NCBI RefSeq assembly: GCF_000300005.1
Contig: NC_018691.1
Coordinates: 2,418,001-2,482,000 of the forward strand
Length of the DNA stretch: 64,000 bases
Origin: Alloalcanivorax dieselolei B5
GTDB lineage: Bacteria; Pseudomonadota; Gammaproteobacteria; Pseudomonadales; Alcanivoracaceae
Direction of reading: 5' to 3'
The translations under genes were made by a program, and so were the position numbers. The notes beneath the pieces were generated by a model, which was given only the letters and a program-made list of their open reading frames with translations, was not told the DNA's origin and made no database searches. Below, piece by piece: positions 49,880 through 60,118 of the stretch. The number at the start of each line of letters is the position of its first letter. Position 1 is the stretch's first letter.

Positions 49880-51544
49880 TTATTCCCACTCACGCAAATG
49901 GCGGCGGGCTATCCATAGCAACCACGTGGACCACAATCCACACGCCAATAATACCAGCACTCCGGGCACGGACAGATCCCAAATTGTCGGCGGCACCCGC
50001 CCGGCGAGCATCAAAGCGCCGGTAATCATCGATGCGCACACCAAAAGGGTTTGTATCTGCCGGTACTGACCGCGCTCCAGACGGCTCACCAAACGTTCCA
50101 GATGGCGCGGATCGACGCCACCGTCGGCCCGGCCGCTGGCCAGTGGCGACGGCGGTGGCGGGGCGTAGAGCCGATCGACCACATCCAATGCCCGCAGCCC
50201 CAGACTGCGCACCAGCCGCTTGGGACCATAGCGCTGCCGCAGCAGCCGGTGCATCAGAGGCTCCGCCTCGCGAATCAGATCGAAACGCGGATTCAGCAAT
50301 CGACCAAAGCCTTCCAGGGTAATCAAGGCCTTGATCAACAACGCGATATCGCTGGGCAGGATCAGACCGTGATTGCGAATCAAGGCAGTGATGTCGCCGA
50401 GCAGGGCAGGCAGATCCAGCTCCGCAAGCGGCAGGCCGTAGTACCGGGACACCACGTCCTCCACATCCGCCACCAACTGATCGAAGTTGAGCGGCTGGCC
50501 GTCGGACCAGCCCGTCAAAACCGCCGCGGCGTGCTCCGACTCCCGGGTTATGATGGCGCGCACCAACTGCACGATCTGCTCACGCCGGCCATCGGTGAGC
50601 TTGCCGACCATGCCGAAGTCCAGCAGGCCGATGCGGTTGTTGCTCAGAATCAGCACATTACCCGGATGGGGATCGGCATGGAAAAAGCCATCCTCCAGGG
50701 CCATCTTCCAGGCCACCATGGCGCCGCGTCTCGCCACCAGCGGGCGGTCCACGCCGAGGGCGTCGAGACGGGCCAGATCCCGCGCCGGTGTGCCATTGAG
50801 ACGTTGTTGTACCTGTAGAGTGGCGGAACTGAGACGGGTATGGACTTTCGGGATCATCACCCAGCGCAGGCTTTTGACACTCTGGCGAATGCGCTCGGCA
50901 TTGCGCGCCTCGATGGTGAAGTCCAGTTCCCGGGTCAGTGAGCGGTGGAATTCGCGCACCAGTTCCACCGGGCGGTAGCGGCGCAGTTCCTGGGAGTTGT
51001 CGGAGGCCAGTTTGGCCAACTGATCCAGCAGTCGCAGATCGGACTGGATTTTGGCCTCGATGCCGGGCTTTCTCACTTTGATGACCACCCGATCGCCGGA
51101 GCGGGTCACCGCCGCGTGCACCTGGCCGATGGAGGCGACGCCCAACGGGTGCTCATCCACCGAGGCGAACACCTGATCCAGCGGCCGGCCCAGCGCCGCT
51201 TCCACCGTCGCTGTCAGGCTGGCGAAGGACACCGGGCGGGCACGGTCCTGCAGTCTTTCAAACTGCTCGATCCACTCCGGAGAAAACAGATCCACCCGGG
51301 TCGCCAGCACCTGGCCGAGCTTGACGAAGGTCGGCCCCATTTCCTCCATCGCATGACGCAGCCGTTCGGCACTGCCCATGTGCAGGAAGCGGGGATCCAG
51401 CCCGCTGCGCAACAAACGTCCGGCGTGTTCGATCATCGGTGCCAACCCCAGCCGGCGCAGCATGTCAGCAAATCCGTATTTCAGCAGAATCGCCGCCAGT
51501 TCATTGAGGCGGCGCAGATCCTGGCCGGTGTGCAGCAGGTTCAT
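49880..51544 (-). CDS. ABC1/AarF (UbiB-family) atypical kinase
   Basis: The 554-residue protein has the ABC1 signatures: GPTFVKLGQVLATR (KxGQ), VASIGQVHAA (Ala-rich loop in place of the P loop), ELDFTIEARNAERI, HADPHPGN and LLDFGMVGKL. Two C-terminal membrane helices end it (about 500-545). UbiB supports ubiquinone synthesis, but this gene is not in a ubi cluster, so it may be a paralogue. It lies 37 bp after the convergent-strand dehalogenase gene. Confidence 0.88.
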   Translation of the reverse strand: MNLLHTGQDLRRLNELAAILLKYGFADMLRRLGLAPMIEHAGRLLRSGLDPRFLHMGSAERLRHAMEEMGPTFVKLGQVLATRVDLFSPEWIEQFERLQDRARPVSFASLTATVEAALGRPLDQVFASVDEHPLGVASIGQVHAAVTRSGDRVVIKVRKPGIEAKIQSDLRLLDQLAKLASDNSQELRRYRPVELVREFHRSLTRELDFTIEARNAERIRQSVKSLRWVMIPKVHTRLSSATLQVQQRLNGTPARDLARLDALGVDRPLVARRGAMVAWKMALEDGFFHADPHPGNVLILSNNRIGLLDFGMVGKLTDGRREQIVQLVRAIITRESEHAAAVLTGWSDGQPLNFDQLVADVEDVVSRYYGLPLAELDLPALLGDITALIRNHGLILPSDIALLIKALITLEGFGRLLNPRFDLIREAEPLMHRLLRQRYGPKRLVRSLGLRALDVVDRLYAPPPPSPLASGRADGGVDPRHLERLVSRLERGQYRQIQTLLVCASMITGALMLAGRVPPTIWDLSVPGVLVLLACGLWSTWLLWIARRHLREWE

Positions 51545-51581
51545 GATGTGGGTAATTCCTCTGAACAGACCCTCACCGCGC

Positions 51582-52466
51582 TCATCGCGGATTCGCCAAG
51601 CGTACCTGGAACCACTGATCCAGAGAATCGGCGATCACCGCCGGGTTGTCCTCCGGTACAAAGTGCAGTCCCGGGCCGGCATACACCACGTCCAGGTATT
51701 TCAGCCGTTGTTTGAACCAGGGAATGCGTTGTTCGGGTAACACCGCGCCGGGGCGAAAGTGCAGCAGCAACATCGGCTGGTCCATCTCCGGCAGCCGCTT
51801 CTCGATCTCCTCAATCGCCCGCCAGGTTTCGCCCTGGCGATCATCAATCGGCAACTCCGAGGGCAGGGCGCGGATCGCCCGGCGGCTGTCACGATCGGGA
51901 AACGCGGCGCGATAAACGTTCATTACGCTGCGTGGCAAACGCCGCAAGGTGCCCATGGGCAGTACCGTATTAACGAAAAGATTGTGCCGCTGCAGCAGCC
52001 AGGGGCTCAGGGCCGGCCGGCGAAAGGCGAAATACAGCGGACGGGCAATAAGCGGAAATTCCTGCCAGTCGAAGGTGAAGGGAAAGGTCTCCATGAACAC
52101 CAGGGCGCGTACCTGTTGCGGCTGTTGCTGAGCAAGCCTGAAGCCGAGCGGGCCGCCCCAGTCATGCAGGACCAGTGTCACCGGCTCAAGTGCCAGCTGT
52201 TCCAGGAAACCGGAAAAGAAGTGGTGCAGGGTGCATAGCCGGTAATCCAGATCCGGCTTGGCGCTGCGGCCGAAGCCGGGTAGGTCCAGTGCCACGCAGC
52301 GGTAACGGTGACGCAGACGCTTGATCACGTTCCGCCACAGATAACTGCTGGTGGGATTGCCATGCACGAACAACAGGGTGGGACCGGAGCCTTCATCCAG
52401 ATAATGCAGCCGTTGCCCGTGCACCGATACGTAGCGGGATCGGAAAGGACAGTCCGCGAAGCCCAT
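51582..52466 (-). CDS. Haloalkane dehalogenase, subfamily II
   Basis: The 294-residue alpha/beta hydrolase has the full haloalkane dehalogenase set: nucleophile Asp102 in LHDWGG, halide-binding Trp103 and Asn37 (HGNPTSS), acid Glu126 in FMETFPF and base His268 in LHFVPED. Each is exactly four places before its DhaA counterpart (Asp106, Trp107, Asn41, Glu130, His272), and the length is the same. It would hydrolyse haloalkanes to alcohols in the cytoplasm. ATG 52466 is chosen over the TTG at 52523. Activity and range are not proved by sequence. Confidence 0.87.
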   Translation of the reverse strand: MGFADCPFRSRYVSVHGQRLHYLDEGSGPTLLFVHGNPTSSYLWRNVIKRLRHRYRCVALDLPGFGRSAKPDLDYRLCTLHHFFSGFLEQLALEPVTLVLHDWGGPLGFRLAQQQPQQVRALVFMETFPFTFDWQEFPLIARPLYFAFRRPALSPWLLQRHNLFVNTVLPMGTLRRLPRSVMNVYRAAFPDRDSRRAIRALPSELPIDDRQGETWRAIEEIEKRLPEMDQPMLLLHFRPGAVLPEQRIPWFKQRLKYLDVVYAGPGLHFVPEDNPAVIADSLDQWFQVRLANPR

Positions 52467-52534
52467 GCCATGCGTCCAGGTAGCTTTTCTGGCAAGATGC
52501 CACGCTGACGATAACAACTGCAAGCACGGTGCCC

Positions 52535-52855
52535 ATGAAACCCTATGTACGTCACGAGCTGGTTTCGGTCCAGACCAGTGATATCCATGGCAAGGGGCTG
52601 TTCGCCCGCCAACGTATTCCCGCCGGCACCGTGCTCGGCGTGTTGAAAACCAAGCCCGCCCGCGGCAACGGCCCCTATGTGTTGTGGCTGGATGACGACG
52701 GCGAAGAGCGGTATCGAGTCTTATGTGAGTTGCGTTACATCAACCATGGGCGCCCCGCCAATGTGGCCTACTACGACGATCTCACCGTGGTGACGCTGAA
52801 GGCGGTGAAAGCCGGGCAGGAGTTGTTGCACGATTACGGTGAGGACTGGGAGTAG
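52535..52855 (+). CDS. Small SET-domain protein
   Basis: The 106-residue protein is little more than a SET domain: GKGLFARQRIPAGTVLG (SAM binding), RYINHGRPANVAYYDD (the NHxxxPN-like motif) and ELLHDYGEDW (the ELxxDY end). Bacterial SET proteins methylate lysines, or may be inactive; the target is unknown. ATG 52535 is preferred over GTG 52529. It is divergent from the dehalogenase gene. Confidence 0.85.
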   Translation: MKPYVRHELVSVQTSDIHGKGLFARQRIPAGTVLGVLKTKPARGNGPYVLWLDDDGEERYRVLCELRYINHGRPANVAYYDDLTVVTLKAVKAGQELLHDYGEDWE

Positions 52856-52876
52856 TCCCATAGCCGGTTCATGACC

Positions 52877-53584
52877 TCAGAACGGCACCGGCGAAACGAA
52901 TTCGCTCCACAGGCCGGTGTGAGGATGATTGAAAGCCAGCCGGTGGGCGTGCAGCAGCAATCGCTCACTGGCGGCCAGTACCGCTTCCGGCGCGTAGAGA
53001 TCACAGCCGAGAATCGGATGCCCCAGTTCCCGGCAGTGAATACGCAGCTGATGGCTGCGCCCGGTCACTGGCCGCAGTCGGAGCCGGGTACGGCCTCGGG
53101 CGGCGTCCCGGTCCAGCACCTTCCAGTGGGTGAGGGCCGCCTTGCCCGTTTCGAAACAGACTTTCTGTAGCGGCCGATTGGGCCAGTCGGCGATCAGAGG
53201 CAAGTCCACGATGCCGTCCCCGTATTCCACCAGGCCATCCACCACGGCCTGATACTCCTTGAATACCCGGCGTTGCTGGAAGGCCCGGCTCAGTTGGCTC
53301 TGCGCCTCGCGGGTAAGGGCGAACACCATGATGCCGGAGGTGTCCAGATCAAGCCGGTGCACCAGCCGTATTTCTGGAAAGTCCAGCGCCAGACGGCGGA
53401 TCACACAGTCCTTGTTCTCCGGCGCCCGGCCCGGCACGCTAAGCAGGAAGGCCGGTTTGTTCACCACCAGCAGGTGATCATCCCGATGCAGGATGGTCAC
53501 CTGCTCATGGCAACGAGGCACGATATAGTGCTCGGGCTGCCTGGCCCGAGGCAATCGCACCGGACTATCCCCAGACGGCGTCAT
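52877..53584 (-). CDS. RluA-family RNA pseudouridine synthase
   Basis: The 235-residue enzyme has HRLDLDTSGIMVFA with the catalytic Asp, LLVVNKPAFLLSVPG and the late LRPVTGRSHQLRIHCRELGHPILGCDLYA, as in RluA, which modifies tRNA U32 and 23S U746. Substrate cannot be fixed here. ATG 53584 has AGGA at a good distance and lies inside the end of lon, so translation is probably coupled. Confidence 0.88.
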   Translation of the reverse strand: MTPSGDSPVRLPRARQPEHYIVPRCHEQVTILHRDDHLLVVNKPAFLLSVPGRAPENKDCVIRRLALDFPEIRLVHRLDLDTSGIMVFALTREAQSQLSRAFQQRRVFKEYQAVVDGLVEYGDGIVDLPLIADWPNRPLQKVCFETGKAALTHWKVLDRDAARGRTRLRLRPVTGRSHQLRIHCRELGHPILGCDLYAPEAVLAASERLLLHAHRLAFNHPHTGLWSEFVSPVPF

Positions 53585-55943
53585 GGACATCCTGATAGCG
53601 CTCGGCGAAGTGCACCGTCAGCCCCTTTTTCAGGTGCTCCGGCAGTTCCTTGTAATCGCGCTCGCAGGCCTTCGGCAGAATGATTTCACGAATACCAACG
53701 CGGCGGGCGGCGGTGATCTTCTCGCGAATACCGCCCACGGCCAGCACCTGTCCGGTCAGCGTCAACTCGCCGGTCATGGCCAGTTTGCGCGGCAATCTTT
53801 TACCCGTGGCCAGAGAGATCAGCGCCGTGGCCATGGTGATGCCGGCGCTGGGGCCGTCCTTGGGAGTGGCGCCTTCCGGCACATGCAAATGGACGAAGGA
53901 CTGATCGAACCAATCGCCGTTACCGCCGTAGAACGGCAGATGACTGGCCACGTAGCTGTAGGCGATCTCGGCGGATTCCTTCATCACATCGCCCAGTTGC
54001 CCGGTCTGCTTGAAACCACGCTGCTGCACATGCACCTGGGTGGCTTCGATGGACAACGTGGCGCCGCCCATGGAGGTCCACGCCAGACCGGTAACGACGC
54101 CGATGCCACGCTGGGTTTTTTCCGGCTGAAAATAAGGCTGGCCAAGAAACTCCTCGAGATTCTTGCTGGTGACGCTGATCTTCTTCTCGCCGGAAAGCAG
54201 CCGCACCGCCGCCTTGCGAATAATCTTGTTGAGCTGCTTCTCCAGGTTGCGCACCCCGGCCTCGCGCGCATAGCCCTCCGCCACCTGGCGCAACGCGCTG
54301 GCGTTGATGGTGAGCTGTCCGGGCTTGACCCCGGCCCGCTCCAGGGAGCGCGGCCACAGATGCCGCTTGGCGATTTCCACCTTTTCCTCGGTGATGTAAC
54401 CGCTCAGACGGATCATTTCCATGCGGTCGAGCAGGGGAGCGGGGATCGAATCCAGCGTATTGGCGGTACAGATAAACAGGCAATGACTGAGATCCAGACG
54501 TTCGTCCAGATAATGATCGAGAAAGTCCTGGTTCTGTTCCGGATCCAGCACTTCCAGCAGGGCGGAGGCCGGGTCGCCCTGGAATGAAGCGCCAAGCTTG
54601 TCGATTTCATCGAGCATGATCACCGGGTTGCTGGTGCCGGACTCTTTAAGGGCCTGGATCAGCTTGCCGGGCATGGCGCCGATGTAGGTGCGCCGGTGAC
54701 CTTTGATTTCCGCCTCGTCGCGCATGCCGCCAAGGCTGAGTCGGTAAAAACGGCGATCCAGGGCTTCGGCGACGGCGCGGCCCACACTGGTCTTGCCCAC
54801 CCCGGGCGGCCCCACCAGCAGCAGGATCGAGCCTTTGACTTCGCCGCGCATGGCGCCCACCGCGAGAAACTCAACGATGCGGTCCTTGACGTCATCCAGG
54901 CCACTATGGTGCGCACTCAGGGTATCGCGCGCGTGCTTGAGGTCCAGATTGTCCTCGGAGAAACGCCCCCAGGGCACGGACGTGAGCCAATCAAGATAGT
55001 TGCGGGTCACCGCGTATTCCGGCGAACCGCTTTCCAGTACGCCCAGTTTGCGCACTTCCTCATCAAAGCGCTTGGCCATGGCCTCCGGCGGGGTCAGCGA
55101 TTCCATGCGGGCACGGAATTCGTCCACGTCGGCGGTGCGGTCATCCTTTTCCAGGCCCAACTCGCGCTGAATCACCTTGAGCTGTTCCTTGAGGAAAAAT
55201 TCACGCTGATGACGGGAGATCTTTTCGTTGACCTCCTCGCTGATCTCGTTCTGCAAGCGCGCGACTTCCACTTCCTTGCGCACCAGCGTCAGTACTTTTT
55301 CCATGCGCGGCTTCAACGGCACGGTTTCCAGAATGTCCTGGAGATCATCCCCGTTGGCGCTGGTCAACGCGGCGGCAAAGTCGGTCAGCGGAGAGGGATC
55401 CCGGGGCGAGAAGTTCTGCAGGTAGTGCTTGAGTCCCTCGTTGTAGAGCGGGTTCAGCGGCAACAGTTCGCGGATGGTGTTGATGATCGCCATGGCGTAG
55501 GCACGCAGGGCGTCGGTGAGCTCGTCCTTGGGCTCGGGGTACTCAACTTCCGCCATGAACGGACGTTTGCGGTTGGTGTAGCCAGAGACGCGGAAACGCG
55601 CCAGCCCCTGGGCCACCACCTGCAGATGATCGTCTTCCTGATTGACGGCATGGATTTTCACCAGACAGCCGTATTCCGGAAAGTCCTCCACCGAGACGTC
55701 ATCCGGATCACGATCGCCCACATAGATCAGGCCCAGGGCGTGGTGCGGGGTCTGGCTGACCCGCTCCAGGGTGGACTGCCACAGCTCCTGACTCAGCAGG
55801 ATCGGCTGCACCAGCCCGGGCATGAAGGGGCGGTGACGCACTGGTATAAGGTAAACCCGTTGTGGCAAATGATGATCCGGCAAGGCCAGGGCGCCCTGAG
55901 GGGTGGGCTGTTCAATGGTGGTTTCCTGCTCTTCTTGGTTCAT
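53565..55943 (-). CDS. lon: ATP-dependent protease Lon
   Basis: The 792-residue protease has an N-terminal substrate domain, an AAA+ module (GPPGVGKTSVGRAVAEAL, MLDEIDKLGASFQGDPASALLE) and a protease domain with Ser699 in KDGPSAG and Lys742, 43 apart as in E. coli (679 and 722). ATG 55943 is chosen over GTG 55952, which lacks a ribosome-binding site. The N-terminal part (LPQRVYLIPVRHRPFMPGLVQPILL) is of the second Lon type seen in Pseudomonas (AsrA-like), so another lon may exist elsewhere in the genome. Confidence 0.93.
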   Translation of the reverse strand: MNQEEQETTIEQPTPQGALALPDHHLPQRVYLIPVRHRPFMPGLVQPILLSQELWQSTLERVSQTPHHALGLIYVGDRDPDDVSVEDFPEYGCLVKIHAVNQEDDHLQVVAQGLARFRVSGYTNRKRPFMAEVEYPEPKDELTDALRAYAMAIINTIRELLPLNPLYNEGLKHYLQNFSPRDPSPLTDFAAALTSANGDDLQDILETVPLKPRMEKVLTLVRKEVEVARLQNEISEEVNEKISRHQREFFLKEQLKVIQRELGLEKDDRTADVDEFRARMESLTPPEAMAKRFDEEVRKLGVLESGSPEYAVTRNYLDWLTSVPWGRFSEDNLDLKHARDTLSAHHSGLDDVKDRIVEFLAVGAMRGEVKGSILLLVGPPGVGKTSVGRAVAEALDRRFYRLSLGGMRDEAEIKGHRRTYIGAMPGKLIQALKESGTSNPVIMLDEIDKLGASFQGDPASALLEVLDPEQNQDFLDHYLDERLDLSHCLFICTANTLDSIPAPLLDRMEMIRLSGYITEEKVEIAKRHLWPRSLERAGVKPGQLTINASALRQVAEGYAREAGVRNLEKQLNKIIRKAAVRLLSGEKKISVTSKNLEEFLGQPYFQPEKTQRGIGVVTGLAWTSMGGATLSIEATQVHVQQRGFKQTGQLGDVMKESAEIAYSYVASHLPFYGGNGDWFDQSFVHLHVPEGATPKDGPSAGITMATALISLATGKRLPRKLAMTGELTLTGQVLAVGGIREKITAARRVGIREIILPKACERDYKELPEHLKKGLTVHFAERYQDVHDAVWG

Positions 55944-56053
55944 GATATCCACTCGTCATAAACGGGAAGCGTCGCCGTTGACATTACGACAGGACGGGGA
56001 CGCGCGACCAGTCATCTGAATGGAGGCTCCGAACCGGTTTTCAATGGCCGGAT

Positions 56054-56719
56054 TCAGCGCGGGCCGTCGATGATCAAAAGTTCGGCACTGAGCTCGCGGG
56101 GGGTTTGAGTGCGCCGCTCCACCAGCCGGGCGTCGAATTTTTCCTCGCACCGCTGCGCCAGCTCATAGAACGGCGAGCGTCCGGGGTCGGCGATAATGAT
56201 CCGCCGCACCCGCTGATTCAAGGCACGGCGAATCAGATTAAACAGCACCGGCGTGAGCTCATCCCAGAAGCAGATATCGGCACCGGTAATGACATCCACA
56301 TCAGCGAGCAGCGCCTTGGTCAGATTCTCAAAGCGCTTTTGCAGTGTCGTCACCGAGGTTTTATTGATGGCGGCATGCAATTCCAGATAGGGGAACACAT
56401 CCTCGTCCGCGTCCACCGCGGTAACCCGGCAGCCAAGGCGTTTGGCAGCGAATATGGACAGCGGACCCCAGCCGCAGCCAATGTCCATCAAATGGGTATC
56501 CGGTCCCAGGGACAGCGCCCGGCGCTCGCGGGTCAACTGATCCATGATCAGGAAGCTGGAGTTCCACACTTTGTTGCCATGGATCGAGGGCACATGATTG
56601 GCGCGTTTCAGACGGCGCACCTCACGGTGACCGGAACGCAGCAGGGTAATCCCCCGGGTATGGATGGTGTGGGCTTCGCCCCGTCGGATTTTGGCAATGG
56701 GGGTGTCGGATAGGGTCAT
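56054..56719 (-). CDS. Class I SAM-dependent methyltransferase
   Basis: The 221-residue protein has motif I LMDIGCGWGPLSIFAAKRLG, then VTAVDADEDVFPYLELHAAIN and VITGADICFWDELTPVLFNLIRRAL. NSSFLIMDQL before motif I and DICFWD at the active site recall the protein-methyltransferase (METTL/PrmA-like) group, but the target is unknown. It is on the lon strand but 110 bp apart. Confidence 0.75.
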   Translation of the reverse strand: MTLSDTPIAKIRRGEAHTIHTRGITLLRSGHREVRRLKRANHVPSIHGNKVWNSSFLIMDQLTRERRALSLGPDTHLMDIGCGWGPLSIFAAKRLGCRVTAVDADEDVFPYLELHAAINKTSVTTLQKRFENLTKALLADVDVITGADICFWDELTPVLFNLIRRALNQRVRRIIIADPGRSPFYELAQRCEEKFDARLVERRTQTPRELSAELLIIDGPR

Positions 56720-56771
56720 GGCTGGACGGCGCCTTGAAAAAAGGAAAGACCTTACGGGCGCCGGCGGCTTT

Positions 56772-56803
56772 GTTCAAGGTTGGGATGGTTCAAGGCCGGG
56801 ATG
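56772..56803. repeat. 16-bp tandem duplication next to the lipase-like gene end
   Basis: GTTCAAGGTTGGGATG is followed by GTTCAAGGCCGGGATG. It touches the 3' end of the alpha/beta hydrolase gene on the minus strand. Confidence 0.8.
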
Positions 56804-56804
56804 A

Positions 56805-57773
56805 TCAGCGCGGCCGGTCCGGGACCTGGTTCCAGAAAACGCGGAAGGCCTCGGCGCTTTGTCCCGCCGCTTCGGCCATCGGCACGTGGCCCACACCATC
56901 AAGGATTACCGCGCGGGCATTCGGCATGCTTTGGGTGAAGACCTCGACGTTGTCGACCCCCAGAAGCCGGTCTTCTCGCCCCCACAGGACCAGTGTCGGG
57001 GTATCGATCGAGGATAGCACGTCACTCTGTCCCAGCTGCATGGCCGGATCCTGATTGATATCCGCCCAGACCTTTTCCGCCACCTCCGCGTTGGCGGCTT
57101 TCTCGGCGCCCATCAGGGTGATGGCGAAGTCGGGCATGCCCACCGAACGCTCGGTGGCCCAGTCCAGCGTGGCATGGAAGTCCTCGGCCCGGCGAGGAAT
57201 CAGGGGATTGCCCGGCGACCGCGCCAGGGCGTCGCGAAATTCCGGCGTTTGCAGGGTGACGCCCGCGGCGTCCACCAACCCCAGGGAAATCAGGCGACCC
57301 GGCTGCCGCCGGGCCATTTCAATGGCGATGGCGCCGCCCATGGAATTGCCCGCCACATGGAAGCGCTCGATGCCCAACTGATCAAGCAGGCCAAACAGGC
57401 GAACGGCTTGTTTGTTCAGGCGATAGTCCATTGATGTGGTCAGCGGGAGGGTGTCGCCGTGGCCGGGAAGATCGGGAATGATAAAGCGGTATTCACCTTC
57501 CAATTGATTGGCGAAACGCACCCAGTTGCGCGCATCGGCGCCGAAACCATGAATCAACAGGACCGCCGGTGCCTGTTCGCCGTCTTTGGACTGCAGCAGG
57601 TGCCAGTCCAGGCCATCCTCGGTGGGTACCCGCAGGGCATCCAGGCCCGCCCGCCATTGCTCGAACGCGATGCCCTGATGGTAGGCCCAACGCCGGGCGT
57701 CTTCACATCCGCCCAGCAGAGCAGCCCCCAGAACGGCTACCACCAGAATCAGCCCCATACGACGCCATGCCAT
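56805..57773 (-). CDS. Alpha/beta hydrolase lipoprotein (lipase/esterase-like)
   Basis: The 322-residue precursor has a lipoprotein signal ending LGAALLGGC, then an alpha/beta hydrolase with oxyanion HGFGADARNWV, nucleophile Ser in AGNSMGGA, acid Asp in LWGREDRLLG and base His in GVGHVPM. It resembles membrane-attached lipases of marine gammaproteobacteria. Substrate is unknown. A start five codons later is possible. Confidence 0.82.
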   Translation of the reverse strand: MAWRRMGLILVVAVLGAALLGGCEDARRWAYHQGIAFEQWRAGLDALRVPTEDGLDWHLLQSKDGEQAPAVLLIHGFGADARNWVRFANQLEGEYRFIIPDLPGHGDTLPLTTSMDYRLNKQAVRLFGLLDQLGIERFHVAGNSMGGAIAIEMARRQPGRLISLGLVDAAGVTLQTPEFRDALARSPGNPLIPRRAEDFHATLDWATERSVGMPDFAITLMGAEKAANAEVAEKVWADINQDPAMQLGQSDVLSSIDTPTLVLWGREDRLLGVDNVEVFTQSMPNARAVILDGVGHVPMAEAAGQSAEAFRVFWNQVPDRPR

Positions 57774-57869
57774 CCTTCTTCCCTCCGGTTGTTATTTTTC
57801 CTCGTGGAGGGGCCACCGTAGAGGATCGGCGCGGCGGATGGCACCGCCGGAGAGGTCAATATGGCGCTG

Positions 57870-58718
57870 TCAGCGTGATTTCAGGTTCCAGATGCCGGCA
57901 CCGATAATCAGCAAGGTGCCCAAATAAGTGCTCAGTGCCAGCGCCTCGTCCCAAAACAGCCAGCCGAGAATCGCCGCCCACACCACGGCGGAGTAGTTGT
58001 AGACGCCAACCTGGCCGGGACGGGCCACCTGATAGGCGCTGGTCATGGCGAACTGGCCGGCGATGGCGAACAGGGCGATTGCCAGCATCCAGAGCATTTC
58101 CACGCCGTTGGGCCATTGCTCGACGCTGGGTAACAGCAAAGCGGAAAGAAGGGTGGCGAACAGCGTGAAATAGAACACCACCCGGTGCGCCGGCTCGCTC
58201 ACCGCCATGCGCCGGATACTGACCTTGGCCACGCTCATGATGACGGCGCCGCCGAGCGCCACCCACATCACCGGATCCACCTGGCCCTGGTCGGCGCGCA
58301 GAATCACCGCGACACCGACAAAACCCAGCGCGACCGCCATCCAGGTGCGCGGCGATACCCGGTCGCCCAGCCAGACCCAGGCCACCAATGGCAAGAAAAA
58401 CGGCACCGTCATTTTGACCAGCACCGCCTCCGCCAGAGTGATATGGCCGATGGCGTAAAAGAAGCAGAACATGGCGGCCACGCCGGTGAAGCCGCGAATG
58501 AAATGCAGGCCGAGATGGCGGGTACCCAGGTCGCGAATGCCGCCACTGATCACCAGCACCGGCAGCAATACCAGCAGGCCGACGAAGTTGCGCGCGAACA
58601 CAATCAGTTCGGTGGAAAGCGTGTCGGAGAGATGCTTGATCAGGGCCGCCATGATCGCCAGCAACCCTTCACCCAGAATCAATAACAAGGCGCCCTTCAG
58701 AGGCTGGTCGTTATTCAC
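57870..58718 (-). CDS. EamA/DMT-superfamily transporter
   Basis: The 282-residue protein has ten membrane segments in two EamA halves, with [47 protein letters not shown] and [23 protein letters not shown]. It is like the RhaT/YdcZ-type DMT exporters. Substrate unknown. The start GTG 58718 overlaps the rimO stop as GTGA; the upstream frame to 58736 lies inside rimO. Confidence 0.88.
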   Translation of the reverse strand: MNNDQPLKGALLLILGEGLLAIMAALIKHLSDTLSTELIVFARNFVGLLVLLPVLVISGGIRDLGTRHLGLHFIRGFTGVAAMFCFFYAIGHITLAEAVLVKMTVPFFLPLVAWVWLGDRVSPRTWMAVALGFVGVAVILRADQGQVDPVMWVALGGAVIMSVAKVSIRRMAVSEPAHRVVFYFTLFATLLSALLLPSVEQWPNGVEMLWMLAIALFAIAGQFAMTSAYQVARPGQVGVYNYSAVVWAAILGWLFWDEALALSTYLGTLLIIGAGIWNLKSR

Positions 58719-60031
58719 GCGACCGGCCGGACCCACAGGTCGTGATCGTCGGCGTCCTCGACGGTCACCCGCAGGCGTTGCCCGGGTTTTACCGGCGCAT
58801 CGTTGGGCAGATACACCAGGCCATCAATCTCCGGAGCATCCGCCTGGGAGCGCGCCACCACGCCGTCTTCACCGACCTCGTCCACCAGCACTTCCAGGGT
58901 TTGGCCGATCTTGCGTTGCAGTTTCGCGGCGCTGATCCGCGCCTGGACATTCATGAAGCGTTCCTGACGTTCGCGTGCCACATCCTCGTCGACGTGATCG
59001 GGCAGGGCGTTGGCGGGGGCGCCGTCCACCGGCGAATAGGTGAAGCAGCCAACCCGATCCAGTTGCGCCTCTTCCAGCCAATCCAGCAGCGTCTCGAAAT
59101 CATCGTCGGTTTCGCCCGGGAAGCCGACGATGAAAGTGCTGCGCAGGGTGATGTCCGGGCAGATCTCACGCCAGCGGCGAATCCGTTCCAGCGTGTTTTC
59201 CGCGTGGGCCGGGCGCTTCATCGCCTTGAGCACCGACGGGCTGGCGTGCTGGAACGGAATATCCAGGTACGGCAGGATGTGACCGGCGGCCATCATCGGA
59301 ATAATCTCGTCCACATGCGGATAGGGGTAGACGTAATGCAGCCGCACCCAGGCGCCCAGCTGCCCCAGCGCCTGGCACAGCTCCAGCATGCGGGTTTTCA
59401 CCGGCATACCCTGCCAGAAGCCGGTCTGGTATTTGCGGTCCACGCCGTAGGCGCTGGTGTCCTGGCTGATCACCAGCAGTTCCTGCACGCCCGCTTTCAC
59501 CAGCCGTTCCGCTTCATCGAGCACATCGCCCACCGGCCGGGAATCGAGTTTGCCGCGCATGCCCGGGATGATGCAGAAGCTGCACTTGTGATTGCAGCCC
59601 TCGGATATCTTCAGATAGGCGTAGTGCCGCGGGGTCAGTTTGATGCCCTGGGGTGGCACCAGATCGGTGAAGGGGTTGTGGTCGGCGCGAGGGGGCACCA
59701 CCTGGTGCACGGCGTTGACGACCTGCTCGTACTGTTGAGGGCCGGTGACCGACAGCACCGCCGGGTGCACTTTGCGGATGTTGTCTTCTTCCACACCCAT
59801 GCAGCCGGTGACGATGACCTTGCCATTCTCGCTCAGTGCCTCACCGATGGCCTCCAGGGACTCGGCCTTGGCATCGTCGATGAATCCGCAGGTGTTCACC
59901 ACCACCACGTCGGCGTCATCATAGCTGGGCGTCACCTCGTATCCTTCGGTGCGCAGTTGGGTGAGAATGCGCTCGGAATCCACCAGGGCTTTGGGGCAAC
60001 CCAGGCTGATAAACCCAACTTTACCGGACAT
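58715..60031 (-). CDS. rimO: Ribosomal protein S12 methylthiotransferase RimO
   Basis: The 438-residue radical SAM enzyme methylthiolates the conserved Asp of S12. It has the N-terminal UPF0004 domain with three cluster cysteines ([33 protein letters not shown]), the radical [24 protein letters not shown] and a C-terminal TRAM domain. The length is standard. GTGA overlap couples it with a DMT transporter. NfuA, made nearby, can serve such enzymes. Confidence 0.96.
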   Translation of the reverse strand: MSGKVGFISLGCPKALVDSERILTQLRTEGYEVTPSYDDADVVVVNTCGFIDDAKAESLEAIGEALSENGKVIVTGCMGVEEDNIRKVHPAVLSVTGPQQYEQVVNAVHQVVPPRADHNPFTDLVPPQGIKLTPRHYAYLKISEGCNHKCSFCIIPGMRGKLDSRPVGDVLDEAERLVKAGVQELLVISQDTSAYGVDRKYQTGFWQGMPVKTRMLELCQALGQLGAWVRLHYVYPYPHVDEIIPMMAAGHILPYLDIPFQHASPSVLKAMKRPAHAENTLERIRRWREICPDITLRSTFIVGFPGETDDDFETLLDWLEEAQLDRVGCFTYSPVDGAPANALPDHVDEDVARERQERFMNVQARISAAKLQRKIGQTLEVLVDEVGEDGVVARSQADAPEIDGLVYLPNDAPVKPGQRLRVTVEDADDHDLWVRPVA

Positions 60032-60118
60032 AAACCACCTCGAAGTCAGCGGGGCGGCATTCTACTATTAACCCGACGTGAATGCCTATTGGGTTGGCGG
60101 TGCAGGGAGAAAACACCT

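Noticed and set aside
54696-55961. A 421-residue plus-strand frame opposite lon.
   Set aside because: Lon is full-length with its Ser/Lys dyad and Walker motifs; the antisense frame shows no family features.
58742-60118. A plus-strand open frame that continues upstream from thpR across the whole of rimO, giving a 644-residue protein.
   Set aside because: The upstream part is the exact complement of rimO, a well-supported gene; only the stretch from ATG 60119, with its own ribosome-binding site and 2H motifs, is real.
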